Assembly: GCA_037074705.1 (NCBI GenBank)
Contig: CM073590.1
Span: 49,561,395 to 49,625,394, forward strand
Origin: Zhengitettix transpicula
Lineage: Eukaryota; Arthropoda; Insecta; Orthoptera; Tetrigidae
Reading direction: 5' to 3'
Length of the DNA stretch: 64,000 bases
Positions within the stretch are counted from its first letter, which is position 1, and every line of letters begins with the position of its first letter. Below the pieces are notes generated by a model that did no database searches, was not told the DNA's origin, and saw only the letters and a program-made list of their open reading frames with translations. Positions 55,515 to 64,000 of the stretch are shown here, in pieces. A program made the translations under genes and the position numbers.

Positions 55515-58020
55515 AGTCACGAATAAATTTTTCAAAATAAAATACTATACATTATTCTCGTTTTCATTTAGTAGCTGACCGTGTGTATTATGTCTTCTTT
55601 CGTAGAAACATGTAATAATGTTTTTTTTTATATAATACTATTGATATCGTTCTCCTACTGTGATATAGCGGTCAGAATCACCGCCTCGTATCACACCTCG
55701 AATAGCGGCATGGGCATGGATGTTTGTGCACGTCATGGTCTTGAAAGACTAAAGGAGAATTTGTACACTGACCAAGTGTCATAATGTGACATGTAAGAAG
55801 ACTGTCTGGCAGTCGTCCCGGTAGGCCAAGGTCATCATCAATGAGCTGTAGAGCCAAGGAGAAGGAAATAAGTCAAGTCATCAGACCTCTAAAATTATAA
55901 TGCAGTATTATTTTGGGGACATAAAAATTTATTTGATTGACTTGATGTTTTTAAATTGTTATTCTGTTACCGTATTTATACTTAAATGATATTGAGAACC
56001 ACTTAAAGTTTATTATTACAGTAATTGTTTCATCTATATGCATTAGATGAATTAATACTGTATTCGGTCGTTATGCAAAAGAAAATGTAGAAGTCATCAC
56101 TCTTAAAATATATTTAACAAGATTATTAGCAACATTTGCAAAATACGAGTTGAGTTTGCTAGGCCCTATTCTGTCTGGAAACGTTTTACTCGATCTGCAA
56201 GCGCAATTCTTTATAAGGATACAGAAGAAGAAAAAACATTAACATATGAAATAATTACTATTTAAAAATAATAAAATCCGATTCAAACTTTTTAAATAAC
56301 AGTAACAAATTATTAATTTAATTAATTTTACAAAATTACCGACCATTAATTATACGAAACAAAATGAACACACTTGTACTCTTTAAATCAGAACCTCAGT
56401 TCGAAACTTCTCTTTTGCTTCGGTTCCTGCATATTAAAACGTTTTGTGGCCTATTCAGTCTCCTGAAAGTAAATATCAATTCCTGCATCACCTTTTAAAT
56501 CCATTTCAGATTCCGACGTTTATACTGTATCCATGATGATTTAACATAACTCCAGAATTTGGTGTTTCAAGCGTAACTTAAATGTAATATTTACTTATAC
56601 GTTATAATTAGTTTTTGGAAAATATTTAACGTCAATTTTACCTTCGTTTATCATTTTTCCTATTCATAATTTCAGACTTACAAATCACGTGTTACAGAAT
56701 ATTACCAATGGTATTGTGATTATTTAAATTTTGTTCATTATCAATATAATTGCAATAAATGCTTCTTTAAACGTACCATCAGGTAAAATCAATTGCTCCA
56801 TCATCTGGGATAGGGAATCTAAACATTCTTCTTTGTTATTTCACGTAAAATATTTTTTTTTTCAATTTTTTCTAAATATTTTATTTATCAGTAATTATTT
56901 TAATATACAAGATAATGTGGAAGCTTTAACATGTTATTTACATAGGTCGAATATATGATACAAGTTCTTCAAACGATGCAACACCAAAATTATGGTCACC
57001 TATCGTGTAGGACGAACGGCATTGATAGGATGCACGCTATATCATCGTTTCCTCTTCTTCTTACACAGCGATTACAAGTAGCAAATTTTCTCTGCGCGGA
57101 ATGAAGTCATTTTGACGACTCGAAACTACGATCGCACCAATGTAGTGAAATTTTACGCATAATCGCAATGTAAAAGATATGCGAGAAAGCGTATGAGATT
57201 TGTCGCATTAAACTTAAAAATAATAATAATATAAATAATAAAACCCTTTATTAAATCTCACATATAAAAGTATTGTGGTAAGGTCGTTTATTGAGACTCT
57301 CATAATTATATAAATAATGTATTTTAATTTCTTATTAATTTGGTGTGATATCATTTTTTTGAATTTTGTAACTAAATTATTTGGATTCACAATTATACGA
57401 AAATATCATACATTTATTCCACACATACACAGAATCCGCACAGTTTAATTAGAAAATCTCAGGGTGGAATGCGAACAAACTATAATGAAATGACAATTGA
57501 TATCCTTTTAATGAAAGATAACTGCGGAATTTGCTTACGTAGCAAAAAATTTATTCTCCTTCAATAACATCCATCGTCCAGCCAGTTGTAGCCACCGGCT
57601 TCCTTGCTGTCCTCATGCCAAACCTATCGGGACGAACATCGTAGCATATTTCATTTCTGCTATGAGACGAACCTTCCCCAACTCGGTCCGTCTAGTTCGT
57701 TTTTACGAACAAGCGTCCTTGCTGTCGCCTAAGCAACTCCTTACTGCCGTCTCCACATCTGGGTTGACCATTTCGTTCTACTTACCAGTGACCACCCGCT
57801 GCGTTGTCAAGACAAAAAAAAATGTCTCTCCCGCTTCCCGGCGTATAGCATTGTTTACGCACTCAAATTCGTGTTCGCTTGGTGCGCACTTTGTATCTGC
57901 TGTTGTTTAGTCGAATTATATAAAATTTTAAACATCAAAAATGGTAAATGAGATACACGATCACACAACAGTATTTTAATGTTATTTATATTAAAATATA
58001 TCAAGATTAAATATACAAGT
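55515..58020. other. No recognised element; less AT-rich patch at 57.55-57.91 kb
   Basis: AT-rich background. The patch 57545-57910 is less AT-rich and has an 82-codon plus-strand ORF (57662-57910) without a recognisable domain. Confidence 0.5.
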
Positions 58021-58025
58021 CAGTA

Positions 58026-58056
58026 GCTTTCGGTTAATTTTAACCATATTCATCTG
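58026..58056 (-). ncRNA. Hammerhead-like core, PLE family 4
   Basis: Minus strand: CAGATGA, ATA/T linker, perfect stem GGTTAA/TTAACC, then GAAAGC. The CAGATGA box differs from CTGATGA at two positions. The same end occurs in more degraded form at 36244-36275 (minus) and 36410-36444 (plus). No coding part is attached; the sequence continues into the (TA)n tract at 58089. Confidence 0.4.
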
Positions 58057-58083
58057 TAAAATTAGTAAGTACAAGATAAGATT

Positions 58084-58088
<5 letters not shown>

Positions 58089-58121
<33 letters not shown>

Positions 58122-58122
58122 T
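58089..58122. repeat. (TA)n microsatellite left of LTR H
   Basis: Imperfect run of about 15 TA units with one C interruption. The element starts TGTAATATAC at 58123. Confidence 0.9.
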
Positions 58123-59223
58123 TGTAATATACAAAAGATATTAATGAACAAGCCCGCACCTTGAAGTGTCAAATTATGTAGTATACAAATTAAATTTGGG
58201 AATTTAAAGCCACCACGTTAGAGAGTCAAATTATGTGGTATTCGAACTTTTTAAAGGAAGAAAGTTAACAGGATTTTATCATTAAATTATTGAAGATTAG
58301 TTTTAAAGAAATGACCAAAGATTATTTAAAATGAAAAATTTACGTCTGATTGAAAATGATGAATAAGAAAGATAGCAAATTCAGACAAAAAGTGATAATA
58401 TATTACAAATTTAGGTTAACATTGAATTTAATACATTTTTACGTTTTTAATTCATGATAATCTAAATTTCAGAATCGCTTATAGGCTCTCAAATAAAGAT
58501 AGTTATTTGCAATTGTTACCAAAGTTATAAAAAAAATACAAATTTAAACTACAATAACAAAGTTTTATAAAACAACAAAAAAACGAGAGAAATCTGACGG
58601 TAAATTTATGTTTGTATAAAGGTTTATAAAAGAAAGTTTTTAAGTACCATTTTATTTAGAGCTGTCTGGTACCTGTTTGTGCACTCCACAGTTATTTTAA
58701 TTAAAATAAAAATATTTGCTTAACGGGCCGCTTACACTGATTTAATACTTTTCACTCTTCGTCGTAACACTTTTGACTGCTACACATTTATTTACGTCGT
58801 ATCTCGTAGCTTGCAATAGATTTCTCAAATCATAAATTTAATAACTTGAATTATAATTGCTTTACTTGCGCAATGCTATCAACTTTACTTCGACACAACC
58901 AAATGTTCGTGTGTTGTACTCAAGGAGGGCCAATCTGCTACATGCTTTATAATGCTCTCGCCATGACTACTACACTCGTCAGGTTCTCCAAACATTCTCC
59001 ATGACTATACTGGTCACGCCACGGAACCACTCTGCTCAAGGTCCCAACGCACTCTGCCAATTTTCGCCAATGTTCTGTGTGCGTACACGTTTCGACAGTG
59101 ATCCGTAGCAACCATTACAGACTACATTCTTGCGCCAAACAATGATGTTCTTTACTATGCTCTGGCCTCAAAGTTAAGCCGCCAATAATTAAAGAAAAAA
59201 TTAGAATAAAACATGACATTACA
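58123..59223 (-). mobile_element. LTR derivative 'H' with two tandem PBS-stub modules
   Basis: On the minus strand the LTR ends ...GAATACCACA at 58234. It is followed by TAATTTGACTCTCTAACGTG GTGGC, a stub ending ATACTACA (58177), a second TAATTTGACACTTCAAGGTG CGGGC, and a final stub ending TATATTACA (58123). Unit spacing is about 57 bp. The same two-module structure is seen in C. AAATCTGACGG lies near 58592. The far end (59223, TGTAATGTCATG on the minus strand) is tentative because no TA tract follows. A fragment of a PLE end lies inside (58345-58408). Confidence 0.62.
58345..58408 (+). mobile_element. Fragment of PLE family 1 terminus inside LTR H
   Basis: TTTACGTCTGATTGAAAATG followed by AATAAGAAAGATAGC, AAATTCAGACAAAAAGTGAT and AATAT match the outermost part of the family 1 end at 19.36 and 28.76 kb, then stop before the CACACAAC box. 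Confidence 0.65.
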
Positions 59224-59229
59224 CATTGA

Positions 59230-61390
59230 TAATCTCTACAATATGTTAATACATTTAATTATATTTTGCATATCTGATAAATTTAATTAAAACATTTACG
59301 TAGGCCAACTGATTTCCAGATATGGTTCATATGACAATTTCTATTGTTTACCAATAGGTCTTTCATGTTCCGTGCACTGAGTGACTGGTGATGTTACACT
59401 TCCACAACACCTTCAATATCGATATTTCTCGTTATGGATTGAATGCACTAATAACTGTTAATAAAAGGTTTTATTACTTGTAATATTAATAGTAAAATAT
59501 AACAGTCTTATCCGTATTAGACAGAAAACAATATTTACCACTCATCCCGAAAATTAGCAGCCGATAGCAAAAAAACAATTTCGAGGTGAAATTAAATACA
59601 CAACTAACTCATGACACAACATCTTCCCTTTGAAATTGCTCTCTAAGGTAGAAAATCTAATAATAGATAGTACTATATATTATATCAATTATTATATAAA
59701 TTTATAATTTTTATAACGGCGTATACTATTTTCTTTACAAAGGAATAATGCAATTAATGATAAATTAGATCATAAATGCAAAATAGCATGGAAATTTCGT
59801 CTTTATTGTGGTTGTATCAAAACCTTCAATTAAAAACGTCTGATAATTATTTTCAGAACTTACATAACATTTTTTATATAATACAGGACGTATCAACTAC
59901 CGTAATAGATATTATATTAAACTTTTTTATAATTAGAGAACATGTAACAGAAATATATTTGACGCTACTGTAACCTAAACTGCATCAGCGAGACATAATC
60001 AATTCTGAACGACCTCGTATTCAATTGGTGGATTGGAATGTCGTAAGTTACAATGGACCGATCATTACTCGGCGCGGTGCCCAATTTAATGAGCTATGAA
60101 ACGACTACTATTGAACCGTTTCAATAATGCATGACTGTCATGCGCTATTACAACTTACAAACTATTGTCATAAATATTTGATATACTACCTGCTGTATAC
60201 TATCGGAACGTATTCAATAAATCGCTTAGCTACACACAATAACTACTTAAAATCTTACGATAATAAAACATGACATCATGTTTTGCATAATTGTTTACTT
60301 CAATCCTATACATTTACATACTTTACATACTTATCGGGATCCAAGGTGGAACTCAATATTCTAGTTGTAATTATTTAAATGTGTAGAGCATGATCCTCGA
60401 GAATATTCTAATCCTCGAGAGGATTCTAATAATTTTTTCTTGACTATTACATAAACATTTATATAGTGGATCAGAGGCTTCAAATTCGTTGTATAGATCT
60501 ATCATTTTAACATATAGTACTTTTAGTTCCGAATTATAAATTGCATAACATTCACAAAATATTTGTGGTGAATATAATGATAAATGTATATTCGAGCATC
60601 AATGTGTAACATTTATACAAATGACAACATTTTTTGGCATGATAAAAACGGCATTCTGTTCATTAAAACAACCAAACTTAATCCCAACACAAAGGTTTAA
60701 TTCGAATGAACTTCATGACGAGATTTAATAGATTAAATAAGATTGAATTTAGTGTCCTCGATCTTATGAGAAAAAATTTCTCATTTAATTATGGAACCAT
60801 ACAGTATATAAAAATCAAATAAATAATAAAACAGAAGCATGTTTCAATGTTTAAGATTATAATTGCATGCGAAGGATTCAACTTAAAGAAGATAAATAGT
60901 CTACATATCCCGTTACTAAACATTTACCAACACCATAATTACGGATTCATAGTAGAAAAAAAATTGTGGCAGAACATCATACGGAAATTTCATTTTTCCT
61001 ACCTAATGTATGGACAATATTTCCACTCCCTACACCTCACAGAAAAAAATCCGCTTTTGACCGGATTTAAAATGGCGTCGAGGACAGATAAATGACGAAA
61101 GAAAATGAACATTTATTAATATCCTCATTTAATGTATTATAGTTTGTTCGCAATATACTGTATAGTTTCTGTCAGAACTAAAAAAAATAATTTTATTCAT
61201 AGTCATGATGTTGTAACGCATTATCCAAAAATTATAAAATGAAGAACAGAAATCGATACTAATATTTTCATAAAAGGTAGTTGTTGCCTCAGGCAGCACT
61301 GAGATATTCAGAGTTGCTTGGACCAGGAAGGCGAAAGGTGTGTTTTGTGGAATCCCTAATTGAAAGTTCCTAGTACCGTGTTTGAACAAA
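59230..61390. other. AT-rich sequence, nothing recognised
   Basis: Short ORFs only (for example 60847-61095 plus, 61129-61389 minus) without domains or copies elsewhere in the window. Confidence 0.55.
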
Positions 61391-61394
61391 TTAA

Positions 61395-61872
61395 AAGTTG
61401 AAATGATAGGATTTTAAATGAAAAACAAGAATTTAAAATATAAAACAAAGTTAATTTTTTAAAAACAAATTCTTATCACAATTGAAAATTTTCTACAAGT
61501 TGGTAATGTGCCACGGCTTAATTTCAGGGATTTCCAAAAAATACAATTAAAAACTTACAATGCGAAAAATTCTTAACTTAGATAATTATTGAAATACGAA
61601 ATCTGACGATAATTATATTTACCCATTAGGTTTACAATTAATAAATTTCTTTTTTGTTACTTTACCCTTAGCTGTTCGTCTGAGCTCGATCTCACTCGAT
61701 TTTTGCTAAACACATCACAGACAGGCCATATTTCACTGAATTTAATGGATGTTATAGTTTTCAAACACAAAGCATTTCCTGCTCTTAACTGTTGATGATG
61801 TTGTTTTTAAAACTTTGAATGAAAATCGTAAAATTTTGTTTATTAAATAATTACATATTTTTAATTACCACA
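61395..61872 (-). mobile_element. Truncated LTR 'J' (relative of LTR C)
   Basis: On the minus strand it begins TGTGGTAATTAAAAATATG, like the start of C (TGTAGTAATTAAAAATAAAC). Segments such as GTTGGTAATGTGCCACGGCT, TAATTTCAGGG, CGAAATCTGACGATAATTAT and ATTAGGTTTACA match C in order. The 3' part with the PBS-like modules is missing. Confidence 0.62.
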
Positions 61873-62079
61873 ATGTATTTTTATCTATATATATTTCATT
61901 ACAATTTAACAGAATAATGCAACAATTTTATTGTGAAATAACAATTCAAAAATTCATATTCCTTTGGAACACGTCCGTCGATCTGTGAAAGATATGTGTA
62001 AACATTGTTAACATAATCTGATTTTTACTAATCTTTTACGACCAGAAAAATTCTGTTTGTTTCCCAAACCGAAATAGTC

Positions 62080-62785
62080 GCCTTACTCGACATACTCTGG
62101 ACGTTTTCTCAATTATTTTTCTGATCATCCTCTAAACCAAAAGAGAGGTATGGTATACAATCTTGTAGACAGAGCTATATTACTTTCTAACTCCAAGTTC
62201 CATCAACACAACTTAAATATTGTCCGAAACATGTTGATCTCCAATGAGTACCCTTTAAATTTTATTATTGACACATAAACAGAAGATTGAACAAAATCCG
62301 ATATCCTACTGTCACTCGTCCCCAAACCTCAAACCAATTTTTTTCTCGTATCCCCTTATTACAAAATTTTACATCACAAATTTATCCAAATATTCAAAGA
62401 ATATCAAGTATCCATCATTTACAGATCCACTAATACCCTTTCCTATTTGATTAGAAACAACAAGGACCCACTTGACACCTACAGCAAACATTTTGTTGTT
62501 CACAAAATCTCTTGCTCCAATTGTAATTCCTGCTACATAGGGCAAACAAAACGTTCCCTGAATACACGTATCAAGGAACATATATCTAATATCAAACTTC
62601 CCATTGATAAACAATCTGTTGTATCCAAACATATCATCAATTCTAAACATACATTTGAATGACAAAATTCTGAGATATTAGACATAGACACAAGGTACAA
62701 TTCCAGACTCATTTCAGAGATGCTGCACATTAAATCAAACATCACAGCTATTAATGTACAAACAGACACTATGAACTCAATAATT
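62080..62785 (+). pseudogene. PLE ORF relic: end of RT domain plus GIY-YIG endonuclease
   Basis: The translation reads YSGRFLNYFSDHPLNQKRGM and VYNLVDRAILLSNSKFHQHN, the conserved tail of PLE reverse transcriptase (SGR.LN..S.HP...K.......LVDRA..LS...FH..N). After two stops the frame continues with IIYRSTNTLSYLI, VHKISCSNCNSCYIGQTKRS and LNTRIKEHISNIKLP, then a stop after HTFE, and SEILDIDTRYNSRLISEMLH. YIG, the catalytic R and the EH pair of the GIY-YIG fold are present. Stops within the linker and the domain make it inactive. It differs from the 20-kb copy by scattered substitutions. Confidence 0.85.
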
Positions 62786-62931
62786 GCTATGATCCCTTAT
62801 TATCACGCTAAACCTTTGTTTTACCATTGTCGTTGCTCCCTTATTGTTACGATAACTCTATCCCATTGTTGTTGCGTTTTTGTCGCTTATGAGTTTTGTC
62901 AACTGACAAGTGCAGTTGTGTCGCTTAGCAC

Positions 62932-62960
62932 CTGACGAAAGGAACAAGGACCCCAGAAAC
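62932..62960 (+). ncRNA. Hammerhead-like core, PLE family 1
   Basis: CTGACGA (62932-62938), 17-nt spacer, GAAAC (62956-62960), located about 150 bp after the PLE coding region. The spacer stem is imperfect (GGAACAAGGACCCC). Confidence 0.45.
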
Positions 62961-63024
62961 GTTGTGAGGTATTTAAATTATCACTTTTTTGTCTGAATTG
63001 GCTACCTTTCTTATTCACTATCCT

Positions 63025-64000
63025 TTTAAGTTTAGAGATACACCAATAGTATCCAAAATATTACTCTTTAACAAAAAGAACATATAAGACAACAATAATT
63101 TTGTTTTAATTTATTTCAGTTGCATAAAAACTGTTTCCGCTGTTGTTCTAGACAGTGTGGACGCGGAATCGCCTACGAGTTATATGTACCCTCAGAACGA
63201 AATGTGTATTTCTCTGTGCATTCAGGAAAGGACGCTAAAGGTCTATGACGACTATTTCCCCTTAATTGTCTCCAATAGAGAAATGAATTTATAAACGTAA
63301 TAGAGAGAGTAAATATATACATAATTATAACACAAGAAATGGATAGCTCAGACAGAAACGCAGGTAACAAAAAGCTTGATGTAATCAGACCTGGTAATGT
63401 GAGAGGTATAAGCGAGAAAAACCAGCACCGGTTGACTAAGTGAGTGTGCCGACGAAAAGAAACATGCTTTCGACATTTAGAGTGATGATCTGTGGAAGAA
63501 GAGAGTGCAGAGAGGTATAAGTCCGTACCGTAAACATTTTAATAAGGTCGATAATTCCTTGAATGTAACCCATATTTAAAGGTTTACAACCGTTATAGCT
63601 GGGCGTATTTCCGCTTATACAATTTACGAATATAAATTTTTCCGGGATTACAGATATGATAGATACTTTTCACGACGTGTTTATTTACCTACACTTGAGG
63701 AAGCTATCGTGAATATATATTCCATGGGCAAATGAAACTAGATCCTAAAATAAATTTAAGTTAATCTGTATATTAGACAAATGTTAACATATGTGCAGGA
63801 TATATTGTTTGATATACGTCTGATTGGGGATGTGGTAGTAAGATACAAATCAGCATCGATCTCCATTTGGTGAATGATAGTAAGCTAAGTGCCGAAATTA
63901 AATTTCTTGTTCCCTTCAGAAATATGTTTACTAGGAACATATTATTCGTTGAGTAAGATGCACGAGGGTTCGTGAGTAAGTACTTACAAAGTAATACAAG
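63025..64000. other. No recognised element
   Basis: AT-rich to moderate composition, short ORFs only, no repeat copy from elsewhere in the window. The window ends without a feature crossing the right edge that can be recognised. Confidence 0.55.

Larger units (their letters stand above)
62035..63020 (+). mobile_element. Penelope-like element, family 1 copy (5'-truncated)
   Basis: The longest copy of family 1. It carries the end of the RT domain, the GIY-YIG domain, a noncoding stretch with the TGCAGTTGTGTCGCTTAGCA block, the CTGACGA...GAAACG core and the terminal CACTTTTTTGTCTGAATTG then GCTACCTTTCTTATTC. It matches the minus-strand copy at 19.36-20.11 kb in order and sequence. The left end has no inverted terminal copy attached. 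Confidence 0.85.

Overview
The window looks like a gene-poor, AT-rich stretch of an insect-like nuclear genome. The evidence is the mobile-element content: Jockey-type and RTE-type LINEs, Penelope-like elements (PLEs), three mariner relics, a P-element/THAP9-like transposase, and LTR retrotransposon ends set in (TA)n microsatellites. No intact host gene, tRNA, rRNA or bacterial-type feature was recognised. Every recognisable coding region is a decayed transposon ORF with stops and frameshifts. A large-genome insect is a reasonable guess; the species cannot be read from the sequence.

Layout. 1-1.0 kb: Jockey LINE (minus), running off the left edge, followed by an unclassified retroposon (U1) with a 12-bp target-site duplication. 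4.8-5.5 kb: another LINE RT relic. 6.7-7.7 kb: MADF-domain fragment between blocks of repeated GGCAA-type motifs. 8.2-8.6 kb: small inverted repeat and a hammerhead-like stem. 16-17.5 kb: complete-length mariner (TIRs and TA duplications intact, transposase dead) inside a PLE-derived foldback. 19.2-20.5 kb: Jockey LINE split by a PLE with a GIY-YIG domain. 20.8-23.7 kb: LINE split by a solo LTR. 27.5-28.3 kb: second mariner relic. 30-33.4 kb: two LTR derivatives sharing one (TA)n tract, one of them carrying a PLE hairpin, followed by a third PLE flanked by inverted copies of its end. 36.2-37.4 kb: a fourth PLE foldback and U1 copies. 43-45.2 kb: third mariner and a decayed repetitive-protein ORF. 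46.6-48.7 kb: P-element-like relic split by an RTE with a 10-bp duplication. 50.6-55.5 kb: a cluster of four LTR derivatives. 58.1-59.2, 61.4-61.9 and 62.0-63.0 kb: further LTR and PLE copies.

Two patterns stand out. First, the LTR derivatives share an unusual 3' architecture: a full LTR, a primer-binding-site-like segment, and then only a 30-55 bp stub ending like the LTR. In two members this segment-plus-stub module occurs twice in tandem. Second, PLE ends recur mostly as inverted pairs, and they carry hammerhead-ribozyme-like cores in at least four sequence versions. In one family CTGANGA and GAAA are separated by exactly 17 nt in six copies. Nested insertions give a relative order of events: LINE, P-like element or LTR first, then PLE, RTE or solo LTR, with mariner as the latest layer at 16-17.5 kb.

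Stretches not listed as elements are mainly AT-rich DNA with short chance ORFs.
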